NCBI RefSeq assembly: GCF_016862435.1
Contig: NZ_BOMY01000008.1
Span: forward strand, 168,933-232,932
DNA from: Paractinoplanes tereljensis
Lineage (GTDB): Bacteria; Actinomycetota; Actinomycetes; Mycobacteriales; Micromonosporaceae
DNA length: 64,000 bases
Reading direction: 5' to 3'
Part shown: piece after piece, positions 52,950-62,883 of the stretch
How the letters are laid out: every line of letters starts with the position of its first letter
Position numbering within the stretch: position 1 is the first letter of the stretch
Position numbers and translations under genes: made by a program
Notes under the pieces: model-generated
What the model saw: the letters and a program-made list of their open reading frames with translations, nothing else
Databases searched by the model: none
What the model was told of the DNA's origin: nothing

Positions 52950-54509
52950 ATGTCGCCTACCCGACACGATCTTGTAACTTCGCCAGGCTGTCTCGTTGCC
53001 TCCTTCGTGAAATCGACCCCGTCGCAGGAGCACGTCTGTTTGCTCACCGGCGGCGGGTACCCGTTCCGGCGGGACGCGCTGAGCGGGTGGTGCCGCACCC
53101 TCGTCGAGGGGCTGCGCCGATTCCGTTTCGATCTGCGGACCGTCACGGACCGCGAACCGCCGTCCGTCCCGGCGTACCCGCTTCCCTTCAACGTCGGCTC
53201 GGCCGACGCCGTCCAGGTCGGCCGGAACCCCGGCCGGGAGCGCCGCCGTGGCGACTCCAACGAATCCGGCCGGGGCGCCGCCCATCTGCTCTGCCGGGGG
53301 CTGCTCGAGGAGAGTCGCTTCGCCACCGGGCTGCGCGGTCTCGCCGAGATCGCCGCCGACCGCCCCGACCCGCTGACCAACGTGCCCCTCGCCGATCTGC
53401 TGATGGACGCCTGGCGCGGGGCGGGCTCGGCCGACGAGCTGACCCTGCCCCGCCTCGGCACCCGGGACGCCCGGACCGCGGCCACGCTGCTCAAACACGC
53501 CCTCGGCGCGCTGGCGGTGTCGCTGCCCGAGTCCGACCTGGTGCACTGTGTCGGCGGGACCACCCCGCTGCTCACCGCGCTGGCCGGCCGGTGGCGGACC
53601 GGCGTTCCGCTGCTGCTCACCGAGGCCCGGGCGCCGGTGGCCCGGCAGCGGCCGGCCGAGGAGCGGCTGTCGCCGGCGGTGCGGGCGGTGCTGCGCCGGT
53701 TCCGGGCCGCGGTGGCCCGCACCGGGTACGCCGAGGCCGGCCTGATCGCCCCACTCAGTGCCTATCACCACGGCTGGGCGCTGCGGCACGGCGCCGCGGC
53801 GAACAAGCTCGTCCAGGTGCCCGCCGGGGTGGACCCGTCGGAGTACCCGGTCACCGCCGAGCCGAACACCGAGCACCCGGCCGTGGTGTGGGCCGGCAGC
53901 GGCGGGCCGGACAGTGGCCTCACCGCGCTGCTGGCCGCCTTCGAGCAGGTCAAGGCGACCCTGCCGGGGACCGTGCTGCACCTGGTCGGGGTCACCGCGG
54001 CACACGAGGATCACTGCGCCGAGCAGATCGAGCGCACCGGGCTGGGCCGGGCGGTGCGCATGCATCCGCTGCCGGCCGACCCGCACGACCGGTACACGGT
54101 CGGGCACGTCGTCGCGCACGTGCCCGGGCCGGCCGACCCGCCGTACCGGCTGATCGAGGCGATGATGTCCGGCCGGGCGGTGGTCGGGGTCGATGTCGGG
54201 CCGGCCGCCGAGACGCTTGGCGACGCGGGTGTGCTGGTGCAGCCGGACGACCCGGCCGAGCTGGCCATCGCCATCGTCGGGCTGCTGCGCGGGGTCAACC
54301 GCCGCCGGCAACTCGGGGACGCGGCCCGGCACCGGGCGCTCACCCACTTCACCAACGACCGGGTGGTCCGGGTCTACGGCGCCCTCTACGCCGACCTGAC
54401 CGGGCCGCCGCCGGCGCCCGCGTCCGCCTTCGAACTGGCGCTCACCATTCCGGCGCCGCGGACCTCGCCGCCCGCGTCGCTGCTCTGGCTGAACCGGGAG
54501 GAACTATGA
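52950..54509 (+). CDS. PelF-like family 4 glycosyltransferase
   Basis: 519 residues. The N-terminal half resembles the DUF3492 domain of PelF (VCLLTGGGYPFRRDALSGWC, then LVHCVGGTTPLLTALAGRW). The C-terminal half is GT4 (VVWAGSGGPDSGLTALLAAF, YTVGHVVAHVPGPADPPYRL, IEAMMSGRAVVGVDVG). PelF polymerises or starts the Pel polysaccharide from UDP-N-acetylhexosamine. It is coupled by ATGA to a 12-TM membrane gene. Confidence 0.82.
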   Translation: MSPTRHDLVTSPGCLVASFVKSTPSQEHVCLLTGGGYPFRRDALSGWCRTLVEGLRRFRFDLRTVTDREPPSVPAYPLPFNVGSADAVQVGRNPGRERRRGDSNESGRGAAHLLCRGLLEESRFATGLRGLAEIAADRPDPLTNVPLADLLMDAWRGAGSADELTLPRLGTRDARTAATLLKHALGALAVSLPESDLVHCVGGTTPLLTALAGRWRTGVPLLLTEARAPVARQRPAEERLSPAVRAVLRRFRAAVARTGYAEAGLIAPLSAYHHGWALRHGAAANKLVQVPAGVDPSEYPVTAEPNTEHPAVVWAGSGGPDSGLTALLAAFEQVKATLPGTVLHLVGVTAAHEDHCAEQIERTGLGRAVRMHPLPADPHDRYTVGHVVAHVPGPADPPYRLIEAMMSGRAVVGVDVGPAAETLGDAGVLVQPDDPAELAIAIVGLLRGVNRRRQLGDAARHRALTHFTNDRVVRVYGALYADLTGPPPAPASAFELALTIPAPRTSPPASLLWLNREEL

Positions 54510-55786
54510 CGGTCAAACCCCGGCGGGCGGCGACCACGACCCGTACGCCGAAGAACCGCACCCGCCGCCGCGCGGTCGGGCACCCGCATGACGGCGTACA
54601 CGCCAAGCATGCGGCCGAACCGGGGGTCGCGGCACCGCCGATCCCGACCACCGCGCCCGCGCTGCCGCGCAACCACCGGCGGCCCGGTGCGCTCCGCGCC
54701 TGCCTGAGTGCCGCCCTGCTGCGTTGTGCCCTCTACCTCGCCCCGATCAGCGTCGGGGTGGCCGGCAGCGGGACCCTGCGGCACGTGGCCTGGCCGGTCC
54801 CGCTGGTGACGCTGCTCCTCGGCTGGACCGCCGCACAGGCGCTGACCTGCGCCGGGGCCGCAGTGGCCCGGCGGGCCGGACCGGCCGTCGCCTGCCGCCT
54901 GGTGGGTGGTGGATTCGCGGCCGTCGCCGGGCTCTGGTGCGCGCTGGTCTGGATCGCACCGGACCCGATGGTCGGGCCACAGCGCGGGCTGGCCCTGGTG
55001 GTCGGGCTGAGCGGGCTGGCCACCCTGGCCACCATCACCGCGGCGCTGGTCACCCGGTCCGAGGCCGCCGCGGTGCGGTGGAGCATGCCGAGCTGGGTGC
55101 TGGGCGCGGCGACGGTGGCCGCGCTGGCCGGCAACCCGGTGCCGTGGCTGCCGGTGGGCACGCTGCTGCCGGCCGCGATCGTGCTGCCGCTGGTGCGCGC
55201 GTTCCGCCCGGCGATGATGCCGGGTAACCCGCGCCGGAAGTTCGCGCTGACCGGGCCGGAACGGCAGCGGTCCTTCCGCTACCTGGTGATCGGCGCGTCC
55301 CAGGCGATCTGCGTGGTGCTGCTCTGGCAGGGCGGGCCGTCCGGCTCGACCGTGCCGTTCTGGCTGCCGCTGCTGCTCGCGGTGCCGATCCTGGAGGCGC
55401 TGATCGCCTGGAACATCGGCCAGTTCGGGGCCCGGCCGCGGGGCGTCACCCTGGTCACGCTGACCGGGCTGCTGCCGCCGCTGGTGCTCGGCTGCGGACT
55501 CGCGGTAGCCGGGTTCACCGGTGCGCCGGCCGGGGTGCTGGCGCTGGCCGGCGGCACCCTGCTCAGCGGCGTCTTCGCCATCACCTTCCTGCTCGGCGCC
55601 CGTGGCCGGACCGGGATCGCCGCCGTCCTGGCGGCCGCTCCCCCGGTCGCCGTCGCCGTCCTCAAGCTCCTACCGCTACCCGCCGCCGGCCCCCTGCCGA
55701 ACGCCGTCGGCGCGCTCGCCGTGACCCATGCGGCCGGCCTGCTCGTCGTCGCCCTGACCGCCGCCGACCATCGGAGGACCTCGTGA
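54506..55786 (+). CDS. about 12-TM membrane protein, possible PelG-like exporter
   Basis: 426 residues. A basic, Pro-rich cytoplasmic N-terminus of about 65 residues precedes roughly twelve hydrophobic helices through to the C-terminus, the size and topology of PelG and other MOP-type flippases. Sequence motifs are too weak for a firm family call; the position directly after a PelF-like gene is the main argument. ATG 54506 in ATGA overlap, preceded by GGGAGG. Confidence 0.72.
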   Translation: MTVKPRRAATTTRTPKNRTRRRAVGHPHDGVHAKHAAEPGVAAPPIPTTAPALPRNHRRPGALRACLSAALLRCALYLAPISVGVAGSGTLRHVAWPVPLVTLLLGWTAAQALTCAGAAVARRAGPAVACRLVGGGFAAVAGLWCALVWIAPDPMVGPQRGLALVVGLSGLATLATITAALVTRSEAAAVRWSMPSWVLGAATVAALAGNPVPWLPVGTLLPAAIVLPLVRAFRPAMMPGNPRRKFALTGPERQRSFRYLVIGASQAICVVLLWQGGPSGSTVPFWLPLLLAVPILEALIAWNIGQFGARPRGVTLVTLTGLLPPLVLGCGLAVAGFTGAPAGVLALAGGTLLSGVFAITFLLGARGRTGIAAVLAAAPPVAVAVLKLLPLPAAGPLPNAVGALAVTHAAGLLVVALTAADHRRTS

Positions 55787-56346
55787 AAACCCTGTTCCCG
55801 CCGTACGCCCATCCATCGCCCGAGCTGGCCCTGGACTCCGAGACCTGGATCATCCGGGACCTGCCCGGCGAACGCCGCACCCTGCACCAGTCGCTGGGCC
55901 GGGTCGACCTGGACTGGGGCAGCCGGTCGCTGGCCGACGTGCTGGCCGACGTGGACGTCTGGCGCGAGGACGGGGTGGAGGGACTGTTCCTGGACCGGGC
56001 GCCGGCCGGGTCGGGCGGGGTCGGGCCGGTGGCGCTGACCGTCCGGCTGGCCGCGCGGCGCGGGCTGCACCGGGTGGTGCTCAACCCGGGCGTGCCGACC
56101 CACCCGCTCTACCGGGACCTGGGCACCCGGATCTGCACCTTCGAGGGGCCCTGGTCGGCCTACCAGAGCTGGGACGGGGACGGGGTGCGGTCCGGGGACG
56201 GGCACATCGTGCACGGGGTGCCGCCGGCGCTGCTCACCGCGGCCCGGCGGCTGATGGGCCGGCGCGGTGCCGGCTTCGGGCTGGCCACCGACGCCAGCCC
56301 GCACGTCAATGCGTACGTGGGCGGGGCTGGCAGCGGGGACAACTGA
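55783..56346 (+). CDS. Spherulin-4-like (GH135/GH166-related) protein
   Basis: 187 residues. It matches the second half of Spherulin-4 domains: [38 protein letters not shown] [13 protein letters not shown] and [12 protein letters not shown]; the conserved acids (Asp in GLFLDR, Glu in CTFEG) are kept. It lacks a signal peptide and looks shorter than typical members at the N-terminus. Related glycosidase domains occur in PelA. GTGA overlap with the membrane gene; the last 41 bp overlap mutM on the other strand. Confidence 0.75.
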   Translation: MKTLFPPYAHPSPELALDSETWIIRDLPGERRTLHQSLGRVDLDWGSRSLADVLADVDVWREDGVEGLFLDRAPAGSGGVGPVALTVRLAARRGLHRVVLNPGVPTHPLYRDLGTRICTFEGPWSAYQSWDGDGVRSGDGHIVHGVPPALLTAARRLMGRRGAGFGLATDASPHVNAYVGGAGSGDN

Positions 56347-57154
56347 ACGAGGAGCGGTTCATGAACTGCTCGCGCCGGATCGGGGTGCCGCAGCGGTGGC
56401 AGGGTTCGCCCTCGCGGCCGTACGCGTTGAGCGACCGGTCGAAGTACCCGCTCTCCCCGTTCACGTTCACGTACAGCTCGTCGAAGCTGGTGCCGCCGGC
56501 CACGATGGCCTCGCCCAGCACCTCCCGGACGTGGGCGAGCAGCCGTCGCGCGGCCGGCCCGGTCAGCGCGTCGGTAGGGCGGGCGCCGTGCAGCCGCGCC
56601 CGCCACAGTGCCTCGTCGGCGTAGATGTTGCCGACCCCGCTGATCAGCGTCTGGTCGAGCAGAGCCCGCTTGACCTCGGTGTGCTTGCCGCGCAGCCGGG
56701 CCACGAACGCGTCGTCGTCGAAGAGCTCGTCCATCGGGTCGCGGGCGATGTGCGCGATCTCGTCGGGCAGTTCGGCGCCGCCGTCGCTGACCGCGAGGCC
56801 GCCGAAGGTGCGCTGGTCGACGAACCGGAGCTGCGGCCCGCCGTCGGTGAAGGTGAACCGGATCCGCAGGTGTTTCTCGTCCTCGGCCTCGGCCGGCTGC
56901 ATCAGCAGCTGGCCGCTCATCCCGAGGTGGCCGACTATCGCGTCACCCGAGTCGAGCGGCAGCCACAGGTATTTGCCGCGGCGGGCCACGTCGACGACCG
57001 TGCGGCCCTGCAGCATCGCGATGAAGTGCGCGTCGCCGGGCAGGTGGCGCCGGATCGCGCGCGGGTGGTGCACCTCGACGGTGGCGATCGTCCGGCCGGC
57101 CACCCACTTGGCCAGGCCCTGCCGGACGGTCTCGACCTCGGGCAGCTCGGGCAC
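56306..57154 (-). CDS. mutM: formamidopyrimidine-DNA glycosylase
   Basis: 282 residues. After removal of the start residue the catalytic Pro-Glu (PELPEVE) is N-terminal; the conserved Lys lies in RRGKYLWLP, the H2TH region in [14 protein letters not shown], and a C-terminal zinc finger has CHRCGTPI and FSCPRC. Excises 8-oxoguanine. GTG 57154 follows AAGGAG. It lies 11 bp behind the mannosyltransferase gene. Confidence 0.96.
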   Translation of the reverse strand: MPELPEVETVRQGLAKWVAGRTIATVEVHHPRAIRRHLPGDAHFIAMLQGRTVVDVARRGKYLWLPLDSGDAIVGHLGMSGQLLMQPAEAEDEKHLRIRFTFTDGGPQLRFVDQRTFGGLAVSDGGAELPDEIAHIARDPMDELFDDDAFVARLRGKHTEVKRALLDQTLISGVGNIYADEALWRARLHGARPTDALTGPAARRLLAHVREVLGEAIVAGGTSFDELYVNVNGESGYFDRSLNAYGREGEPCHRCGTPIRREQFMNRSSFSCPRCQPRPRTH

Positions 57155-57165
57155 GGCGGCTCCTT

Positions 57166-58353
57166 CTACAACGTGTAGGGCCAGATGGTGATCATGTAGG
57201 CGCCGTACCAGAGGCCGAACGCGGCCCAGGCCACGATCGACAGCACCGCGACCCGGGGGCGGGCGCGGGCCGCGGCGACGGCCGCCGGAAGCAGCGTCAA
57301 CATTACGGGCAGCAGCAGCCGCGGCTTCGAGTGGTAGAAACCGGCCTGGCCGTACACCAGCACCATGGCCACCACCCCGTAGACGGCCAGCGGCGGCCAC
57401 GGTTTACTCGCCAGCCCGACCCCGGCCGCGGCCAGCGCGGCCAGCAGGATCAGCGCCACGCTCATCGGGATCCAGCCGTCCCCGGACGACAGGGTCTCGT
57501 CGAGGAACTCCCAGGTGCTCCGGCCGTAGTCGAACGAGGTGCCCCAGCCGGCCGTCTGGATGCGGAACCAGGCACTCCAGTCGCCCACCCGCAGACCCAC
57601 CCAGGCCAGGAACAACGGCACGCCGGCCAGCGCCACCCCGGCGGCCAGCAGCGGTTGCCAGGCCCGCGCCCGGTTCCGGCGCACCGCCATGATCGCGGCG
57701 ACGGCGAGGCCGAGGGCGGCGGCGGCACCGGTCGGCCGGGTCAGCGCGGCGGCGAAACCGAGCAGGCCGGCCGCCCACCACACCTGCCGGTGCGCGGCGG
57801 TGAACATGCCGGCCACCAGGGCCAGGAAGAGTGCTTCGGAGTACGCCATGGACAGCACCACCGACACCGGCGCGCTGCAGCAGATCGCGACCAGCGCCCA
57901 GCCGGTCCGCTTGCCGTACAGCGTGGTGCCGAGCAGGTGCAACGCCACCGCGGCGGCGATCGACGCGGTCCAGGCGACCACCAGCGCCGCGGTCTGCGCG
58001 GAGAAGCCCACCGCGGCGAAGCCGCGGATGAGCATCGGGTACACCGGGAAGAAGGCCAGCTCATTGCCCTGCAACACCTGGTGGGTGTCATAGGTGTACG
58101 CATGGGGGTAGCCGTCGACAGCCACCCGCAGGAACCAGCCCGCGTCCCAGACCAGCAGCCGGCCGCGCAGGCTCGTGCCGTCGTCGGCCGCGGCGCCCAG
58201 CCAGACCAGCATCAGCAGTTGCGCGACCCGGGTCAGCGCGAAGATCCCCACCGCGGTGAGCACGCCGCGCCAGGCGCCGGCCGCCTCCCACAGGCTCGGC
58301 CGACGCTCCTCGGCCTGCTCAGCCCCCGGCCGTTCGTCCACCGCCACGCTCAC
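57166..58353 (-). CDS. PIG-V-like polyprenol-dependent mannosyltransferase
   Basis: 395 residues with about ten membrane helices. The GT-C type first loop has [19 protein letters not shown], and [16 protein letters not shown] follows, as in PIG-V/GPI mannosyltransferase relatives. It probably mannosylates a lipid or protein outside the membrane. Its GTG overlaps the rnc stop (GTGA), placing it inside the conserved rnc-mutM pair. Confidence 0.8.
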   Translation of the reverse strand: MSVAVDERPGAEQAEERRPSLWEAAGAWRGVLTAVGIFALTRVAQLLMLVWLGAAADDGTSLRGRLLVWDAGWFLRVAVDGYPHAYTYDTHQVLQGNELAFFPVYPMLIRGFAAVGFSAQTAALVVAWTASIAAAVALHLLGTTLYGKRTGWALVAICCSAPVSVVLSMAYSEALFLALVAGMFTAAHRQVWWAAGLLGFAAALTRPTGAAAALGLAVAAIMAVRRNRARAWQPLLAAGVALAGVPLFLAWVGLRVGDWSAWFRIQTAGWGTSFDYGRSTWEFLDETLSSGDGWIPMSVALILLAALAAAGVGLASKPWPPLAVYGVVAMVLVYGQAGFYHSKPRLLLPVMLTLLPAAVAAARARPRVAVLSIVAWAAFGLWYGAYMITIWPYTL

Positions 58354-59105
58354 TGCTCGTCGTCGTCCGGTTTCTCGGCCTCTTCGACGGCCTCGTTGCC
58401 ACGATCGTTCAGGGTGCGCCAGGCGGCCGCGGCGGCCCGCTGCTCGGCCTGCTTCTTGCTGCGGCCCTCGGAGCCGCCGTAACGCTCGCCGGCCACCACC
58501 ACCCAGGCCGTGAAGGTCTTGGCGTGGTCCGGGCCGGAGTCCTCGATCACGTAGTCCGGCACACCCAGGCCGAGCGCCGCGGTCAGCTCCTGCAGGCTGG
58601 TCTTCCAGTCCAGGGCCGCACCCCGGCCGGCCGACTCGGCCATCAGCGGGTCGAACAGCCGGTGGATCACCTCGCCCGCGGTGTCCAGGCCGTGCTCCAG
58701 GTAGATCGCACCGAGCAGCGCCTCGAGCGTGTCGGCCAGGATGCTCGCCTTGTCCCGGCCACCGGTGGTCTCCTCGCCCTTGCCGAGCAGCAGGTGCGGG
58801 CCGAGGCCGTGCGGGCCCAGGCTGCGGGCCACGTCGGCCAGCGCGTGCATGTTCACGACGCTGGCCCGCAGCTTGGCGAGCTGGCCCTCGGGCAGGTCGG
58901 GGTGGTTGTGGTAGAGCGCGGACGTGATCACCACGCCGAGCACCGAGTCGCCCAGGAACTCCAGCCGCTCGTTGGTTGGCAGGCCACCGTTCTCGTACGC
59001 GTACGAACGGTGGGTCAGGGCACGTTCCAGCAGGGGCGGCTCGAACGGGACACCGAACGCCTCCTCCAGCGGGAGGGTGGACGGCCGGCGGCGCTTATCC
59101 ATCAT
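58350..59105 (-). CDS. rnc: ribonuclease III
   Basis: 251 residues. The RNase III signature [15 protein letters not shown] is at about residues 44-58; the catalytic Asp/Glu pair recurs in [16 protein letters not shown]-terminal double-stranded RNA-binding domain ends [20 protein letters not shown]. Processes rRNA and structured mRNA. It overlaps the end of plsX by 11 bp. Confidence 0.96.
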   Translation of the reverse strand: MMDKRRRPSTLPLEEAFGVPFEPPLLERALTHRSYAYENGGLPTNERLEFLGDSVLGVVITSALYHNHPDLPEGQLAKLRASVVNMHALADVARSLGPHGLGPHLLLGKGEETTGGRDKASILADTLEALLGAIYLEHGLDTAGEVIHRLFDPLMAESAGRGAALDWKTSLQELTAALGLGVPDYVIEDSGPDHAKTFTAWVVVAGERYGGSEGRSKKQAEQRAAAAAWRTLNDRGNEAVEEAEKPDDDEQ

Positions 59106-60114
59106 GGGACACCTCGTTGTGCGGGATCATTTCGACCATCGCCGCCACCGCGGCGCGACGGTGCAGGTGGGCGGCGAGGGCGATGCCGGCGGCCAGGTCG
59201 GGGCCGGAGGCAGCGCCGTGGCAGACGACGACGGTGCCGCCGACGCCGAGCAGGAGGGCGGCGCGGGGCACCTCGAGCGCCCCGGCACCGGGCAGACCCA
59301 ACCGCGAGTACGCGGTTTCCAGGCCCTTGAGCAGGATGTTTCCGGTGAAACCGTCGGTCACCACGACGTCGGCCGGCTCGCCCGACACGACGTCGTTGCC
59401 CTCGATCAGGCCCACGTAACGGGCCCCGGCCGGCAACTCGGCGGTCTCCAGCAACGGCGGGAGGGCGCGCCGCAGCCGGTCGCCCTTGCCCTTCTCGGTG
59501 CCGATGGTGAGCAGGCCGACCCGGGGCTCGGCCACCTCGTGCACCACGGCGGCGTAGGCCGCGCCGAGGCGGGCGTGCATGACGAGGGTGTCCGGATCGG
59601 TGTCGACCGAGGAACCGACGTCGAGCAGCACCAGGCGGCCGGCGGCGGTGGGAAGGGCGGCGGTCAGCGCGAAGCGGCGGACCCCGGGCCACCGGCCAAG
59701 GATGCGGGCGGCCGACAGCACGATGTCGATCGTGTTCCCGGCCGATACGGCGGCGTCGGCCTGACCCTGTGCCACGGCTCGGACGGCAGCGCGTACGCCT
59801 GCTCCGGCCTGGTCTTGATCTTGGTCTTCGGGGTGGGTCGCCGGTACGGCGAGCCGGACCAACCGGGCGTGCTCGGCCGGATCGACGGCAGCAAGAATCG
59901 CGTCGGCTGCCTCCGGCGGGCCGACGAGCAACAGGTGAAGGGACGGATCGTCCTGGAAGGCGCGCAGAGCGCCGTCAACCACGACGGCGGGAGCATGGTC
60001 CCCGCCGAGGAGGTCGACGGCGATCCGCGCGGTCGCCGGCTCCTGATCGGGAGCCGGCGAGCCGATGGTTCGCCGTAGCCCAGGTGCGACCCGCCCGATA
60101 GTCGGGCGCGTCAC
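59095..60114 (-). CDS. plsX: phosphate acyltransferase PlsX
   Basis: 339 residues. The family core is visible: [50 protein letters not shown] and a glycine-rich end. PlsX makes acyl-phosphate for phospholipid synthesis. About 30 extra N-terminal residues precede the fold, so the GTG at 60114 may not be the real start; a later start is possible. Conserved order rpmF-plsX-rnc. Confidence 0.92.
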   Translation of the reverse strand: MTRPTIGRVAPGLRRTIGSPAPDQEPATARIAVDLLGGDHAPAVVVDGALRAFQDDPSLHLLLVGPPEAADAILAAVDPAEHARLVRLAVPATHPEDQDQDQAGAGVRAAVRAVAQGQADAAVSAGNTIDIVLSAARILGRWPGVRRFALTAALPTAAGRLVLLDVGSSVDTDPDTLVMHARLGAAYAAVVHEVAEPRVGLLTIGTEKGKGDRLRRALPPLLETAELPAGARYVGLIEGNDVVSGEPADVVVTDGFTGNILLKGLETAYSRLGLPGAGALEVPRAALLLGVGGTVVVCHGAASGPDLAAGIALAAHLHRRAAVAAMVEMIPHNEVSHDG

Positions 60115-60126
60115 TCCGCGAAGGTC

Positions 60127-60300
60127 TCAGACCTCGAGGACCTGGCGGCCGTTGTAGGTGCCGCAGACCGAGCAGGCGGTGTGCGGCAGCTTCGGCGACT
60201 TGCACTGGGGGCAGGCCACGGTCGCAACCGCGGTCGCCTTCCAGTTCGCCCGGCGGGACCGGGTGTTGCTGCGCGACATCTTGCGCTTGGGGACGGCCAC
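60127..60300 (-). CDS. rpmF: 50S ribosomal protein L32
   Basis: 57 residues: [19 protein letters not shown] then two CxxC pairs (CPQC and CSVC) that bind zinc. GTG 60300 follows GAGGAG. It lies 5 bp after yceD and 12 bp before plsX, the usual bacterial arrangement. Confidence 0.95.
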   Translation of the reverse strand: MAVPKRKMSRSNTRSRRANWKATAVATVACPQCKSPKLPHTACSVCGTYNGRQVLEV

Positions 60301-60305
60301 GGTTC

Positions 60306-60869
60306 CTACTCCTCAGTTCTTGTCAGGTTGCGCAAAGCGGCCCAGCGGGCATCGACTTCCTCGTGGCTGTGATCAGCCGGAAGGTCGTCGAAATGCACCC
60401 CGCACTCGGGGCACAAACCTGGGCAGTCCGGCCGGCAGAGCGGGGTGTTGGGCAGTGCGAGCACCACCGCGTCCCGTACCGCCGGCTCCAGGTCGATCAG
60501 GTCGCCCTGCATCCGGCCGACCTCGTCCTCGTCGGTTGTCTCCTCGGTGGTGCTGGCCTCGTAGGCAAACAGCTCCGCGATCGAGACGCCGAAGGACTGG
60601 TTGATCTCGTTGAGGCAGCGACCGCACTCACCCGAAAGCGAGCCACGGACCCTGCCACTGATGTAGACCCCCTCGGAGACCGACGTGAGCTCGAGATCAA
60701 GCTCGACGTCCGACCCCTCGCGGACCGAGATCATCTCCAGGCTGAGGTCCGCCGGTGCCGGGATCACCTGTTTGAGGGCACGCGTCGCACCAGGCTGCCG
60801 CGGAAGCTTGGTCGTGTCGACGACAAGCGGCTGCCTGGGGTTGAGGTGACTCTTCGGAGACTTTGGCAT
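60306..60869 (-). CDS. YceD family (DUF177) protein
   Basis: 187 residues. YceD marks: [23 protein letters not shown] and the metal-type cluster [14 protein letters not shown] near the C-terminus. It is conserved upstream of rpmF and is linked to 23S rRNA maturation in plants and bacteria. The acidic central loop ([10 protein letters not shown]) is typical. Confidence 0.92.
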   Translation of the reverse strand: MPKSPKSHLNPRQPLVVDTTKLPRQPGATRALKQVIPAPADLSLEMISVREGSDVELDLELTSVSEGVYISGRVRGSLSGECGRCLNEINQSFGVSIAELFAYEASTTEETTDEDEVGRMQGDLIDLEPAVRDAVVLALPNTPLCRPDCPGLCPECGVHFDDLPADHSHEEVDARWAALRNLTRTEE

Positions 60870-60943
60870 GATGAACTCTCAGCCTGTAGGTAGGCCGACG
60901 AAAAAGGTTACCTGAGCAGCGGGCGTAGCGTCGAATCGGCCCT

Positions 60944-61441
60944 CTAGAACGGGAGCGGGCGCTCGCTGTCCTCGCCCTGGAAAGTCCCGATCTCGCGCAG
61001 CGCATGCATCTTATCTCGGCCGCGCTCGATCGACGCGAGCGCCCGAGTCAGGAACTGCTCGAAGTTGGCCAGGGCGGTGTCGACGTAGTCGTCGACCTCC
61101 TCACGCAGGCGCTGCGCCTCGCCGCGGGCCTCGGCGATGATCCGGGCGCCCTCGTGCTCGGCGGAGACCGTGATCTCGTTGACCGAGACCAGCCGAGCGT
61201 GTTCCGTCTCACCCTCGCTGATGATGCGGTCGGCCTCGCGGCGGCCGGCCTCGATGATGCGGTCGCGCTCGTCGAGGACGGCGGCGGCCTTGCGGATCTC
61301 GGACGGCAGGGCCGACCGGAGCGCGTCGAGAAGATCGATCATCTCGGCCCGGTCGTACATGAAGTTCGTCCGCGACATCGGGACGGATCGCGCATCCTGG
61401 ACGCGTTCGATGATCTCGTCGATGCTGTCGAGCGGATCCAC
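60944..61441 (-). CDS. DivIVA-like coiled-coil protein
   Basis: 165 residues. The N-terminus (VDPLDSIDEIIERVQDARSV, PMSRTNFMYDRAE) and the long coiled coil (RREADRIISEGETEHARLV, AEARGEAQRLREEVDDYVDT) are typical of a small actinobacterial family found between coaD and yceD, sometimes annotated as ATP synthase b-like or DivIVA-like. GTG 61441 matches the usual homologue start; GTG 61468 would add nine residues. Role probably structural, at the membrane or septum; inferred. Confidence 0.78.
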   Translation of the reverse strand: MDPLDSIDEIIERVQDARSVPMSRTNFMYDRAEMIDLLDALRSALPSEIRKAAAVLDERDRIIEAGRREADRIISEGETEHARLVSVNEITVSAEHEGARIIAEARGEAQRLREEVDDYVDTALANFEQFLTRALASIERGRDKMHALREIGTFQGEDSERPLPF

Positions 61442-61508
61442 CGGTCTCTCACTCCCGTCATCTCGCACCCACGGAGCGTGGTGCGATCACGTTACTGCGT
61501 CACCGCCG

Positions 61509-61984
<476 letters not shown>

Positions 61985-61988
<4 letters not shown>

Positions 61989-62548
61989 GATCGGCGACCG
62001 TACCAAAGAGTAGTCTCGCCGTAACGTCGGTGGCGGTCGGCAGTGACACCTTCCACCCAGGTCATCGGATCACCCCGGCTGGCCCGCTCGATCGCGATCA
62101 CCGCGTCCTTCGCGAGCCACTCGTTGGCCATCAGGTCCTGCTGCAGCTCCACGATCTCGTCATCGCCGACGGCGTACGGCGGATCGGCGAAGATCACGTC
62201 GTACGGGCCGCCCTCGGGCGGACCGGCGAGCACCGCGGCGACCTTGCCGGTGACGAGCCGGGCGGCCGAACCGACCCGCAGCGCCACGATGTTGTCGCGG
62301 ATCGTGCGGGCCGCGCGGGCGTCCGATTCGACCAGAAGTGCGTGGGTAGCGCCGCGGGACAGGGCCTCGAGTCCGACCGCTCCCGAACCGGCATAAAGAT
62401 CCGCGAAACGCACCCCGTCCAGGTCAATCATCGAGTCCAACGCACTGAACAGGGCTTCCCGAACACGGTCCGAAGTGGGCCGAGTGCCCGCACCGGCCGG
62501 AGCGGACAGCCGGCGGCCTCCGTGGGCGCCCGCAATGATCCTGGTCAT
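61985..62548 (-). CDS. rsmD: 16S rRNA (guanine966-N2)-methyltransferase
   Basis: 187 residues. It begins MTRIIAGAHGGRRLSAP; the SAM motif is FADLYAGSGAVGLEALSRGA and the catalytic motif IFADPPYAV. ATG 62548 follows GGAGAGG. It is first in the rsmD-coaD pair and faces the gap before the LPXTG gene. Confidence 0.95.
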
Positions 62549-62883
62549 GCGACCTCTCCGGGGTCGTTGGATAGCACCACTCGACGCTACTTCACTACTC
62601 ACGCAGGGCAATCCTGGAGTGAACAAATCCCCTTCGCCGCACACGCTCGGGAGTGGAGAGATTCCGCTCAGTGTATGGAAGATCACGGATTTGTATCAAC
62701 AAACTTAACGCCCGCTGAGGCATTTCCCAGCTTCATCTAAGTAGCTAAGGTCATGGCTCGTTGCACGTGGTTACGGCCCCGTGTCGACGACGACGTGGGG
62801 AGGCGTCGTCGGCGGCCTCGCCTCCGTCCTGGCGTCGGTCCCTCGCTTCCTCGCAGACCCCTGACCCCAACCCAGGAGTTGGC
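62549..62883. other. 335-bp intergenic region before the LPXTG gene
   Basis: It is divergent between rsmD and the surface protein and holds both promoters. The part at about 62640-62750 is relatively AT-rich (GATTTGTATCAACAAACTTA); the last 120 bp form a GC-rich leader with competing hairpins. No gene is supported here. Confidence 0.65.
62785..62825 (+). promoter_or_regulatory. leader with two mutually exclusive hairpins
   Basis: Stem A pairs 62788-62795 with 62804-62811. Stem B pairs GGAGGCG (62799-62805) with CGCCTCC (62819-62825). The two share bases 62804-62805 and cannot both form fully. They lie 59-99 nt before the GTG start of the LPXTG gene. A regulatory switch is possible but unproven. 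Confidence 0.4.
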
